Assembly: GCF_022829545.1 (NCBI RefSeq)
Contig: NZ_JAKSYM010000084.1
Location: 1 to 64,000, forward strand
DNA from: Methylobacterium sp. J-030
Lineage (GTDB): Bacteria > Pseudomonadota > Alphaproteobacteria > Rhizobiales > Beijerinckiaceae
Direction of reading: 5' to 3'
Length of the DNA stretch: 64,000 bases
In this document: piece after piece, positions 54,167 through 64,000 of the stretch
How the letters are laid out: each line of letters begins with the position of its first letter
Numbering within the stretch: position 1 is the stretch's first letter
Notes under the pieces: model-generated
What the model was told of the DNA's origin: nothing
The model's database searches: none
Seen by the model: only the letters and a program-made list of their open reading frames with translations
Translations under genes and position numbers: made by a program

Positions 54167-54676
54167 GTGCGCACCATCCTGCTCGTCTGCACGCTCGGCT
54201 TTCTGGGCGTGATGGCCGTCCAGAAGCTGCGGGAGGGCCTGCGCCCGGCCCCGGTCGCCCTGCTCGTCGCGTCGCCGCCCGAGCTGGTCCTCCAAGCCAC
54301 CGTGTCAGCAGGCGTGGCGCTCCAGGCGGGCCGCAACGGCCACTTCTTCGTCAACGCCCTGCTGGACGGCCGCACGCTGCCGATGATGGTCGATACCGGT
54401 GCGAGCGCCTGCGCTTTCTCGGAGGAAGATGCCGCGCGGATTGGGATCCGGGTCGATCCGGCGGATTTCACGCGCGTCTGGAACACGGCGAACGGGCCGG
54501 TGCGCGTCGCGCCGATCCGGATCGCGGTCGTGCAGATCGGTTCGATTACGGTGCGGGACGTGGAAGCCGTGGTGATCCCGCGGGGGCTCCTCGCGACCAG
54601 CCTGCTGGGGATGTCGTTCCTCAGGCGACTGCACGACTTCAGCGTCGCCGGCAGCACGATGACGCTCCGGGGCTGA
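54167..54676 (+). CDS. Retropepsin-like aspartic protease, membrane-anchored
   Basis: A 169-residue protein. A short N-terminal hydrophobic helix (RTILLVCTLGFLGVMAV) anchors it. The retropepsin core is GHFFVNALLDGRTLPMMVDTGASACAFS with DTGAS as the active site, then LLATSLLGMSFLRRL. It belongs to the TIGR02281-type clan AA proteases of alphaproteobacteria, which work in the periplasm, possibly as dimers. GTG 54167 gives the normal length; ATG 54101 is also open. Substrate unknown. Confidence 0.85.
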   Translation: MRTILLVCTLGFLGVMAVQKLREGLRPAPVALLVASPPELVLQATVSAGVALQAGRNGHFFVNALLDGRTLPMMVDTGASACAFSEEDAARIGIRVDPADFTRVWNTANGPVRVAPIRIAVVQIGSITVRDVEAVVIPRGLLATSLLGMSFLRRLHDFSVAGSTMTLRG

Positions 54677-54940
54677 GCGCACCCGACCCGGTCCGATGGG
54701 CCTGTTAGCTATGTATCGGTCTGAGGCACGGCCGAAGACCCGTCACTTGCACCATCTTGAACCGATGCTCGTTTGCTTTATTTCCGGCATTTCTGCTATC
54801 AAATGGCGATAAACGCGCAATTACTTTTTCAAAATTTCAAACAAACCACTGTATATCTATTATTTTGCTCCGTCAGAACGGCGTGTTAGGCTTCGCGATG
54901 ATTTTCGTGAGACTCGAAAGCGAATGCGCAGGGCGGACCG
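54677..54940. other. AT-rich intergenic region before the glycosyltransferase
   Basis: No gene. Positions 54750-54880 are much richer in A and T than the surroundings and probably contain a promoter; the composition fits that of transferred DNA, in line with the neighbouring glycosyltransferase. No clear terminator or operator seen. Confidence 0.5.
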
Positions 54941-56311
54941 ATGACAAAGAAAGCCGGTCAGACGATCTGTTTGTCGATGATCGTCAAGAATGAGGCGCAC
55001 GTTATACGACGATGTCTGGATTCGGTCCGCCCGATCATCGATCACTGGGTCGTCGTCGATACGGGGTCTACGGATGGAACCCAGGACATCGTCCGCGCGG
55101 CAATGGCCGACATGCCGGGCGTCCTTGTCGAGCGGCCATGGGTCGACTTCGCTTTCAATCGAAACGAGGCCCTGAAGCTCGCGCGGCGCCACGCGGATTA
55201 CGTGTTGATCATCGACGCCGATGACGAACTGATTATCCCCGAAGGCTTCACGATGCCGAAGCTGCGCGATTCCGGGTATCAATTCCAAATAATTGACGAA
55301 CATACGCGATACTGGCGAACCCAGCTTGTAAACAGTAGAAAGAACTGGCGCTATCGCGGAGTTCTACATGAATTTCTGTTCCGTCCCGGTGAATGCGAAG
55401 TGCCTATCCTTTCCCTTGCCATGCGGCGGGGCGATGATGGCGCGCGACACCGCGACAAGACGGTGCATGCACGGGACATTGAAATTCTCAAGCAGGCGTT
55501 GACGGTCGAGACGGACCCCATGATGATCGCGCGGTACACGATGTACCTCGGGTCCACCTATGATGCAGCCATGGAATATCGGAATGCTTTCGACTGCTTT
55601 CTGAAGCGAGCCGATCTCGGTGGCTGGGATGAAGAAATCTATTTCAGCTTACTTATGGCCGCCGTCAACGCGGAGCGCCTCGATGAGCCCGCCGACAGGG
55701 TTTTGCAGCTTTACGAGCGCGCAACCTCCGTCCGTCCGGCGCGAGCGGAGGCGCGCCACGGCGCCAGCCGATTCTGTCGGCGGATGAAACGTTTCCCGGA
55801 GGGATATCGGTATGCCGAAGCGGGCCTCGCCCTTACACTTCCGAGCGAGGGATTGTCGCTCAACCCGTGGGTTTACAATTATGGGTTGCTCGAAGAGTAC
55901 GCCGCCAACGCCTACTACATCGGCCAATGCGGCGTCTGTGCCCATGCGTGCCTGGAAATCCTGGGGCGAACGGACGTTCCGACTGATGTCATCGCAACCG
56001 TCAGCGCATTGGCGCGGGAGGTGACGGCGAAGATGATCGATCCTGTTTGGGGATGTCAGCAAGCTCCCTACGCGTCGACGTATGTGCCGGCGTACGGAAC
56101 TGAAAGCATCGCCATCGGCAGCAGGTCAGAGATCACCCGGAGGTCGGAACAGTTCAGTCACGCTTGCGCGGCCGCAGGAACTTCGGCCGGAACACCGCCA
56201 TCGGCTCCCGGAACCCGTCCAGCGTATGCTCGCCGAGGGGAATCGGATCCCCCCAGAGGAAATCGACGAACGGCTTCGACATCAGCAGTGGCTCACCCAG
56301 GATGCGGTTGA
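54941..56311 (+). CDS. Glycosyltransferase family 2 with TPR-like tail, C-terminus probably altered
   Basis: A 456-residue protein. The GT-A part is at the start: CLSMIVKNEAHVIRRCLDSV, VVVDTGSTDGTQDIV and IDADDELI (DxD). Residues 190-390 are helical TPR-type repeats. The last 60 residues, from about 56110, are read from DNA that is antisense to the cyclase gene and have a composition unlike the rest. Codon use is less GC-rich than the neighbours, and an AT-rich gap precedes it: signs of transfer. Acceptor unknown; it may act on surface polysaccharide or protein. Confidence 0.82.
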   Translation: MTKKAGQTICLSMIVKNEAHVIRRCLDSVRPIIDHWVVVDTGSTDGTQDIVRAAMADMPGVLVERPWVDFAFNRNEALKLARRHADYVLIIDADDELIIPEGFTMPKLRDSGYQFQIIDEHTRYWRTQLVNSRKNWRYRGVLHEFLFRPGECEVPILSLAMRRGDDGARHRDKTVHARDIEILKQALTVETDPMMIARYTMYLGSTYDAAMEYRNAFDCFLKRADLGGWDEEIYFSLLMAAVNAERLDEPADRVLQLYERATSVRPARAEARHGASRFCRRMKRFPEGYRYAEAGLALTLPSEGLSLNPWVYNYGLLEEYAANAYYIGQCGVCAHACLEILGRTDVPTDVIATVSALAREVTAKMIDPVWGCQQAPYASTYVPAYGTESIAIGSRSEITRRSEQFSHACAAAGTSAGTPPSAPGTRPAYARRGESDPPRGNRRTASTSAVAHPGCG

Positions 56312-57413
56312 GCTGCGCCAACCGGCTCGCGAGGTTCACGTCCCGGCCGATCACCGTGAAGTCGAGCCGGGAGCCCGAGCCGACGTTGCCGTAAGCGGCC
56401 TCGCCGTGATGGAGCGCGATGCCGGCCGCTACCGGCACCGGGAACTGGTGCAGGGCGTTGGCCTCGTCGAGGGCCGCGAGCGCGTGCTGGGCGGCCGTCA
56501 GCGCCCCCTTGGCGGCGCCGCCGAGATCGTCGCCGGACTCACGGAAGATCGCCAGCAGACCGTCGCCGAGGTACTTCAGCACCTCGCCGCCCTCGCGCTC
56601 GATCGGCGGCACGAGGCAATCGAAGAATACGTTGAGCAGGCCCACCACCTCCTCGGGAGTCATGTCGGCGGAGGTGCGGGTGTAGTCGCGCATGTCGGCG
56701 AACAGGATCGCCGAGCGGATCCGCGTGACCTGCCCGCGGCGGATGTCGCCCGCTAGGATCGCCCGGTGCGGCTCGTCGCCGACGTAGAGGCGCAGCACGT
56801 GGTCGAGCTGCTTGTTGAGGACGCGCATCTCCATCACGGCGGCCAGCGCCGGCATGACGAAGCGCAGGATCGCGATGTCGTCGTCCCCGAAACCCTCCGA
56901 GGCCCGGGTGGCGAAGGTGATGCCGTTCTTGGTGCCGTTGGTGAAGAACAGGGGCGCCACGACGTAGGCGGTGTAGCCGCTGGCCTTCAGGTCCGGGATG
57001 ATCGCGAAGGCGTCGTCCGGGGTCTCGGCGATGTCGAGGATCAGCCATTCCCCGGTCTCATGGACCGTGTGGAACGGGCTGTTGAGGTAGGCGTCGGTCG
57101 AGCGCGCGCCATGCGGGAACAGCCGGACCGTGGTGCCCCCGTCCCGCGTCCAGATCCGGCCGACGCCGGCATACTCCGAATGCAGGGTGTCGATCGCCGT
57201 GGAGGCGCGGTCCACCGGGACGCCGATGGCGATCAGGCGCTCGGCGAGGCCTTCGAGCATCGCCTCGGCCTTTTCCAGCCGCGCGCCCTCGCCGAGCAGC
57301 CAGTCGCGGATGCCCACGGAGGGCTGGATCGCGCCGAAGGGGACGTCATCGGCCTCGGTGCCGTCCGCGAAGGCCGTCGGCAGACCGGGCGTGGGCGGGC
57401 GGCGTTCGAGCAT
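56154..57413 (-). CDS. Adenylate/guanylate cyclase, class III
   Basis: A 419-residue protein. The C-terminal cyclase domain has [20 protein letters not shown] (metal-binding Asp), [15 protein letters not shown] (second Asp), [32 protein letters not shown] (by position). The N-terminal 200 residues form an input domain with GAF-like pattern ([36 protein letters not shown]). No transmembrane helix, so it is a cytosolic cAMP producer answering an unknown signal. Its 3' end overlaps the glycosyltransferase ORF by 158 bp. Confidence 0.9.
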   Translation of the reverse strand: MLERRPPTPGLPTAFADGTEADDVPFGAIQPSVGIRDWLLGEGARLEKAEAMLEGLAERLIAIGVPVDRASTAIDTLHSEYAGVGRIWTRDGGTTVRLFPHGARSTDAYLNSPFHTVHETGEWLILDIAETPDDAFAIIPDLKASGYTAYVVAPLFFTNGTKNGITFATRASEGFGDDDIAILRFVMPALAAVMEMRVLNKQLDHVLRLYVGDEPHRAILAGDIRRGQVTRIRSAILFADMRDYTRTSADMTPEEVVGLLNVFFDCLVPPIEREGGEVLKYLGDGLLAIFRESGDDLGGAAKGALTAAQHALAALDEANALHQFPVPVAAGIALHHGEAAYGNVGSGSRLDFTVIGRDVNLASRLAQLNRILGEPLLMSKPFVDFLWGDPIPLGEHTLDGFREPMAVFRPKFLRPRKRD

Positions 57414-57483
57414 GGCGCCAGTATGATGCCGCGCGGTCGCGCGGTCGAAGGGCAGGCGCCGCGGCTCGTGCCGCGGCGGGGGC

Positions 57484-59466
<1,983 letters not shown>

Positions 59467-59669
59467 GATCAGCCTATTGTTTCGTGGGCGGCGCGCTGCG
59501 GAGGCCCCTGAAAGGCCGGTCCACGCCAGCGGCACCGCGGTACGGGATCGGCGCCGGATTGCTCCGTCGCCTTGAGTCGTCGGTATCCGTATGCAAGCCT
59601 GAGGCTTGACCGATTGTTAACTATGGCGAGCCGCTCCCGATCGCCAGCCATAACGCCATGACACAGCCG

Positions 59670-61559
59670 TCACTCGGCCGTCGAGTCGCTCGACACCGGC
59701 AGGTCGGCCTCAGCCTCGGCGGCGATGACGGTCTCGAGCCTCGCCTTCACTTCGCAGAGCCATGCCCAACCGGCATCGGTCGGATCGTTCTCAAACGCCT
59801 GCCGTGCATCGCGAAGTTCGCTATGTAGCGCTCCTGCCTGCCGGTGCAAGATCATCGCCTGCCGGAGGGCGTCCGTACGCTGTGCCGGATCCGCATGCGG
59901 GGCCAGGGTCGTGCGGTCCCGCGAGCGCGCCAGCGCCAGGATCCGCCCGGAGGCCGCGGCGAGTCCGGCGCGAGTGATGCGATTTTGCAACACATCCGGA
60001 TCCGTGTGCGGATCCTCGGCGGCGCTGCCGAGCAGGACCGACAGAAGCGCCTGCGCATCCGGGTCCTCGAAATCGAGTTCGGCGATCTCCTCGGCGAAGT
60101 CGGCGAGCATCTCGGGATGCGCGAGCAGCGTGCCGACGATCATCGCCTCGCGGACCGACGCGGCGCCGGTGAAGCCCGCCGAGGCCGTCACCGACGGGCT
60201 CGGACTGCCGGTAATTCGGGGGGAGATCGGCTCGCCAGGCTTGACGAAGCGGGGGCGGCCGCGGGCGCCCGGCTCCGCGGCCCGGCGCCCGCGCGGCGAC
60301 AGGCTGCGGAACCGCTCCTCGATCTCGTCGCGGTAGTAGCGCCGGACGGTCTCGTCGCGGATCGTGGCGACGGTGGCCCGCAGCGTCTGCGTCAGGCCCG
60401 CGCGCCGTTCGGGCGTGTCGATCGGTCCGGCCTCGACGGCGCGCCGCCAGAGCAATTCGGAGAGCGGCAGGGCGGCCGCCAGCACCTGATCGATTGCGCC
60501 GGGGCCGCCCGAGCGCAGCAGGTCGTCGGGATCCTGGCCGCCGGGCAGCAGCGCGATTCGCAGCGACCGACCCGGCTCCAGCAGCGGCAGTGCGATGTCG
60601 AGGGCGCGGAAGGCCGCCCGCTGGCCGGCCTTGTCGCCGTCGAAGCACAGGATCGGCTCGTCGGCGTGCCGCCAGAGCAGGCCGAGCTGATCCTCGGTGA
60701 GCGCGGTGCCGAGCGGGGCCACCGTCTCGGGGTGCCCGGCGAGCGTCATCGCGATGACGTCGACGTAGCCCTCCACCGCGATGATCGAGCTGCGCTCGTG
60801 GGCGGCCTTGCGCGCGCCGTGGAGGTTGTAGAGCGTCCGGCCCTTGTGGAAGAGCGGCGTCTCGGGGGAGTTCAGGTACTTGGCGCGCACGTCCTTCGAG
60901 AGCGCCCGCCCGCCGAAGGCCACCACCCGCCCGCGTGTGTCAGTGATCGGAAACATCACCCGGTCGCGAAAATAGTCGTACGGAACCGAGACGCTCTCCC
61001 CGGCCGCCAGCAACCCCATCTCGATCATCAGGTCCTTGTCGACGCCCTGCCCGGCGAGATGATCGCGCAGGGCGTAGCGGTCGTTCGGGGCGTAGCCCAG
61101 GCGGAAGGCCTGCTGGGTCTCGCGGCTGAGCGCGCGCCGTTCGAGATAGGCGCGGGCTTCCGCGCCCTGATTCGAGAGCAGCCGCGCCTCGAACCAGCGG
61201 GCGGCCATCTCCATCACCTCGGTGGCGCCGGCGCGCTTCGTCTCGGCGGCGCGGCTGTCCTCGGTCGGCGCAGGCAGGCTGACGCCCGCCTCCCCGGCCA
61301 GCCGTTCCACGGCCTCGGGGAAGCTCAGGCCCTCCGTCTCCATCAGGAAGGTGAAGATGTCGCCGTGCTTGGAGGACGAGAAGCAGTGGTAGAACTGCTT
61401 CTGGTCGTTCACGTAGAAGGACGGGGTCTTCTCGGCGTTGAACGGCGACAGGCCGCGCCATTCCCGACCGGCCTTCTTGAGCTGCACCCGCCGCCCCACC
61501 ACCGACGAGGCCGGTAGCCGGGCACGGATCTCTTCCAGGATGTGGGACGGATAGCGCAC
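59670..61559 (-). CDS. dnaG: DNA primase DnaG, zinc ligands degenerate
   Basis: A 629-residue primase. The N-terminal CHC2-type domain starts MRYPSHILEEIRARLPASSV and keeps the fold residues LSPFNAEKTPSFYVND and FYHCFSSSKHGDIFTFLM, but Ser and Asn replace the usual Cys and His ligands, leaving one Cys. The catalytic Toprim part has SSIIAVEGYVDVIAM and ILCFDGDKAGQRAAFRAL; YLNSPETPLFHKG precedes it. It makes RNA primers at the replication fork. The C-terminal helicase-binding part is present. Next gene on the same strand is rpoD. Confidence 0.96.
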   Translation of the reverse strand: MRYPSHILEEIRARLPASSVVGRRVQLKKAGREWRGLSPFNAEKTPSFYVNDQKQFYHCFSSSKHGDIFTFLMETEGLSFPEAVERLAGEAGVSLPAPTEDSRAAETKRAGATEVMEMAARWFEARLLSNQGAEARAYLERRALSRETQQAFRLGYAPNDRYALRDHLAGQGVDKDLMIEMGLLAAGESVSVPYDYFRDRVMFPITDTRGRVVAFGGRALSKDVRAKYLNSPETPLFHKGRTLYNLHGARKAAHERSSIIAVEGYVDVIAMTLAGHPETVAPLGTALTEDQLGLLWRHADEPILCFDGDKAGQRAAFRALDIALPLLEPGRSLRIALLPGGQDPDDLLRSGGPGAIDQVLAAALPLSELLWRRAVEAGPIDTPERRAGLTQTLRATVATIRDETVRRYYRDEIEERFRSLSPRGRRAAEPGARGRPRFVKPGEPISPRITGSPSPSVTASAGFTGAASVREAMIVGTLLAHPEMLADFAEEIAELDFEDPDAQALLSVLLGSAAEDPHTDPDVLQNRITRAGLAAASGRILALARSRDRTTLAPHADPAQRTDALRQAMILHRQAGALHSELRDARQAFENDPTDAGWAWLCEVKARLETVIAAEAEADLPVSSDSTAE

Positions 61560-61677
61560 GGGGCCTGGGTGGGTTTCGCGACCGCCGATTATAGCGCGCC
61601 GAACACCGCGGAGTCCCGATCGTTGTCCCAGCCGCGTCCCGGATCGGGGATTGCGGGGACAGCGTGACCGGCTTCGC

Positions 61678-62139
61678 TCAACCCTTCGACGCCAGCGCCG
61701 CCTTCACGAGCCCGCTCGACTTGCCGAAATCCATGCGGCCGGCATAGGCGCCCTTCAGGGCGCTGATCACCTTGCCCATGTCCTTCGGGCCGACGGCGCC
61801 GGTCTCCGTGATCGCCGCCTCGATCGCCGCTTTCGTCTCGGCCTCGTCCATCTGCGTCGGCAGGAAGCGCTCGATGATGGCGATCTCGGCGCGCTCGTTG
61901 GCGGCGAGTTCCGGGCGGCCGCCCTGCTCGTAGACACCGGCTGATTCGGTTCGCTGCTTGATCATCTTCTGGAGCAGCGACAGGATCTCCTCGTCGGCGA
62001 TCGGCTCCTTGCCGTTGCCGCGGGCCTCGATGTCCCGGTCCTTCAGGGCGGCCTGGATCATCCGGACGGTGGCAAGCTTCTCCTTGTCGCCGGCCTTCAT
62101 GGCCTCCTTCATCTCGGTGGTGAAGCGCGCGCGCAGCAT
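61678..62139 (-). CDS. yqeY: GatB/YqeY domain protein
   Basis: A 153-residue helical protein: MLRARFTTEMKEAMKAGDKEKLATVRMI (by position), ILSLLQKMIKQRTESAGVYEQGGRPELA and FLPTQMDEAETKAAIEAA, then GAYAGRMDFGKSSGLVKAAL. It has the tail domain of GatB amidotransferases and probably binds tRNA. The ATG at 62137-62139 gives the usual length. It lies upstream of dnaG on the same strand and divergent to carA. Confidence 0.94.
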   Translation of the reverse strand: MLRARFTTEMKEAMKAGDKEKLATVRMIQAALKDRDIEARGNGKEPIADEEILSLLQKMIKQRTESAGVYEQGGRPELAANERAEIAIIERFLPTQMDEAETKAAIEAAITETGAVGPKDMGKVISALKGAYAGRMDFGKSSGLVKAALASKG

Positions 62140-62330
62140 CTCGGTGAACCTTCCAACAGGCGACATACGGGCTGGCCTGCGATTTGCGGATCTTGAGCCC
62201 GGCGGGAGGCGGAGCCACATTGACCCCATCGCGGGCCGCTCGCTAAGAGCGCTGCACACGATCATGCCGCAAGCCGAGAGCGCCGCACCCTGGCGCCCGC
62301 CTTCGGTCGGACATAAGCGAGACCCACCCC

Positions 62331-63554
62331 ATGCTGCAAGACGCCGCCGCGCCCGCCCCCAAGGCCCCGGCGCCCGAGCCCTGGGCCGAGCCGGTCGCCA
62401 CGGCCTTGCTGGTCCTGGCCGACGGCACGGTCCTGGAGGGTTTCGGCATCGGCCAGACCGGCATCGCCGACGGCGAAGTCTGCTTCAATACGGCGATGAC
62501 GGGCTATCAGGAGATCCTGACCGATCCGTCCTATGCCGGGCAGATCGTCACCTTCACCTTTCCGCATATCGGCAATGTCGGCACCAACGACGAGGATCTG
62601 GAGAGCCTTGAGGCGGCCCCGGCCTCCGGCGTGCGCGGCACCGTGATCGCTTCGGCGGTGACCAAGCCGTCGAGCTGGCGCTCGTCCTCACACCTCGACG
62701 GCTGGTTGAAGGCCCGCGGCATCGTCGGCATCACCGGGGTCGACACGCGGGCGCTCACCGCCCGGATCCGCGACCAGGGCATGCCCAACGCCGTGATCGC
62801 CAACGACCCGCAAGGCCGGTTCGACCGTGAGGCCCTGAAGGCCCGCGCCGCCGCGCTCGCGCCGATGGAAGGGCTGGATCTCGTGCCGCCGGTGACGAGC
62901 CGGGCGCCGTCCGAATGGTCGGAGACCGTCTGGGCGCTGGGCAACGGCTACGGCAAGCGGGCTTCCGGCGAGGGCTTGAAGGTCGTGGCGATCGATTACG
63001 GCGTGAAGCGCAACATCCTGCGGCTGCTCGCCCAGGCCGGCTGCGACGTCACCGTGGTGCCGGCGACCACGACGGCCGAAGAGATCCTGGCGCTGAAGCC
63101 GGATGGCGTGTTCCTGTCGAACGGCCCGGGTGATCCGGCCGCGACCGGCGCCTACGCGGTGCCGGTGATCCGCCAGCTGCTCGACGCGAAGGTGCCGACC
63201 TTCGGCATCTGCCTCGGGCACCAGCTGATGGGTCTGGCGCTCGGCGGCCGCACCGTGAAGATGGGCCAGGGCCACCATGGGGCCAACCACCCGGTGAAGG
63301 ACAAGACCACCGGCAAGGTCGAGATCGTCTCGATGAACCACGGCTTCGCGGTGGACCCGGCGAGCCTGCCGGAGACGGCGGTCGAAACCCACGTCTCGCT
63401 GTTCGACGGCTCGAATTGCGGCCTGACCCTCATCGACCGCCCGGCCTTCTCGGTGCAGCACCACCCGGAAGCCTCGCCCGGCCCGCGCGACAGCCACTAC
63501 CTGTTCGAGCGGTTCGTGACGCTGATGCGTTCGGGCGAGCCGGAGCGGGCATAA
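62331..63554 (+). CDS. carA: Carbamoyl phosphate synthase small subunit
   Basis: A 407-residue glutaminase subunit. The N-terminal half has TAMTGYQEILTDPSYAGQIVTFT (by position, residues 54-76). The class I amidotransferase half has FGICLGHQLMGLALGG (nucleophile Cys), GHHGANHPVKD and QHHPEASPGP (His and Glu). It gives ammonia to CarB for arginine and pyrimidine synthesis. ATG 62331. The next gene is convergent; carB is not in the window. Confidence 0.97.
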   Translation: MLQDAAAPAPKAPAPEPWAEPVATALLVLADGTVLEGFGIGQTGIADGEVCFNTAMTGYQEILTDPSYAGQIVTFTFPHIGNVGTNDEDLESLEAAPASGVRGTVIASAVTKPSSWRSSSHLDGWLKARGIVGITGVDTRALTARIRDQGMPNAVIANDPQGRFDREALKARAAALAPMEGLDLVPPVTSRAPSEWSETVWALGNGYGKRASGEGLKVVAIDYGVKRNILRLLAQAGCDVTVVPATTTAEEILALKPDGVFLSNGPGDPAATGAYAVPVIRQLLDAKVPTFGICLGHQLMGLALGGRTVKMGQGHHGANHPVKDKTTGKVEIVSMNHGFAVDPASLPETAVETHVSLFDGSNCGLTLIDRPAFSVQHHPEASPGPRDSHYLFERFVTLMRSGEPERA

Positions 63555-63713
63555 TCCGCGGCATCGCTTACGAGTTCGGTCACACGCGTAACAAGACCGC
63601 ATGGCGCATTCGCGCCCTGCGGAATGATCGGTCAATCCGTCATCCGTCCCAATTAAGGTCCAGGACGTAGAACGACGACAGGGTGGTGCTCATCCCACGC
63701 CATACCGTGTCGG

Positions 63714-63926
63714 CTATCGGACTGCGGAGCGGCGCAGTTCCTCGGCACCGTGATTCTCCGGACCGCGATAGGAGAGCGCGGCGCCCTTCTCCTGGTCGGA
63801 GAGCGTCGCGAAGAAGCCGATCATGGGACGCGGCGTCGGGGTCACCTGTTCTGGCTCACGGCGACGCGCGTGACCGGACAGCACGCGACAAGCACTGTAG
63901 GCGAGGTTGGCGAGGACGCGTGTCAT
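63714..63926 (-). CDS. Small conserved hypothetical protein
   Basis: A 70-residue protein, MTRVLANLAYSACRVLSGHA... with a conserved-looking end FFATLSDQEKGAALSYRGPENHG. The ATG overlaps a stop on the same strand as ATGA, and GAGGAA lies 7 bases upstream, so it is coupled to the gene that enters from the right edge. No domain is recognised. It could be a small membrane-associated partner of that gene. Confidence 0.65.
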   Translation of the reverse strand: MTRVLANLAYSACRVLSGHARRREPEQVTPTPRPMIGFFATLSDQEKGAALSYRGPENHGAEELRRSAVR

Positions 63927-64000
63927 AGGATGTTCCTCACGTAATATGCGGGCGCACCCTCAAGGCTTACAAGAGCGAAACCGTACCTGTCGCGGTAGAG
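63923..64000 (-). CDS. 3' end of a gene entering from the right edge
   Basis: The frame gives LYRDRYGFALVSLEGAPAYY, then VRNIL and TGA, and its stop overlaps the next ATG by 4 bp. Only 25 codons are visible, so the family cannot be named. Confidence 0.45.
   Translation of the reverse strand, partial: LYRDRYGFALVSLEGAPAYYVRNIL

Overview
The window looks like the chromosome of a GC-rich alphaproteobacterium of the Methylobacterium/Methylorubrum type. The backbone blocks fit that group: F1 ATP synthase in the order atpH-atpA-atpG-atpD-atpC, a rpoD-dnaG-yqeY-carA block, a DUF1285-NUDIX-DUF6111-cca chain, map-radC, and a thiO-thiS-thiG-thiE operon behind a TPP riboswitch. The genus is inferred from gene content and protein flavour, not from a database search.

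Positions 1 to about 17135 are a degraded prophage whose left end lies outside the window. Its tyrosine integrase (15681-17009) sits at the right edge. Just beyond it the chromosome resumes inside chvE, the sugar-binding protein gene of the chvE-mmsA-mmsB transporter operon, so the element cut chvE and left only its last 120 codons. The element carries a putative small and a large terminase subunit, a hub-like tail protein and a tape measure protein with two cell-wall-hydrolase domains. There is no portal, protease, capsid or major tail gene, and an HNH endonuclease gene, an IHF-like gene and a tail gene appear frameshifted. Its early module is the most unusual part. It holds an AlpA-like ORF with no canonical start lying over palindromes, a stand-alone Topo VI-A/Spo11-like protein, a RepA-type AAA ATPase, and an array of 13 GGACA/TGTCC pentamers in about 125 bp that resembles a replication-origin iteron array.

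From 17136 to 27180: the chvE fragment, mmsA and mmsB (sugar ABC transporter), ispA, mtgA, a vapBC toxin-antitoxin pair with a clear palindromic operator, argG and two DsbA-fold proteins. From 27397 to 32805: the F1 operon, with the same type of GC-rich palindromic repeat in two of its gaps. From 32819 to 44694: cca and partners, a gluconolactonase-like protein, a thioesterase, hrpB, small envelope proteins, a tRNA-Leu and an FAD monooxygenase. From 44895 to 50653: map, radC and the four-gene operon of ATP-grasp, alpha-E, transglutaminase and proteasome-like (Anbu) proteins. From 50810 to 53926: thiamine synthesis. From 54167 to 64000: a retropepsin-like protease, a foreign-looking glycosyltransferase, an adenylate cyclase, rpoD, dnaG (with degenerate zinc ligands), yqeY, carA, and two short genes at the right edge.

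Start codons were chosen from ribosome binding sites and 4-bp stop/start overlaps, which are frequent here (ATGA or GTGA).
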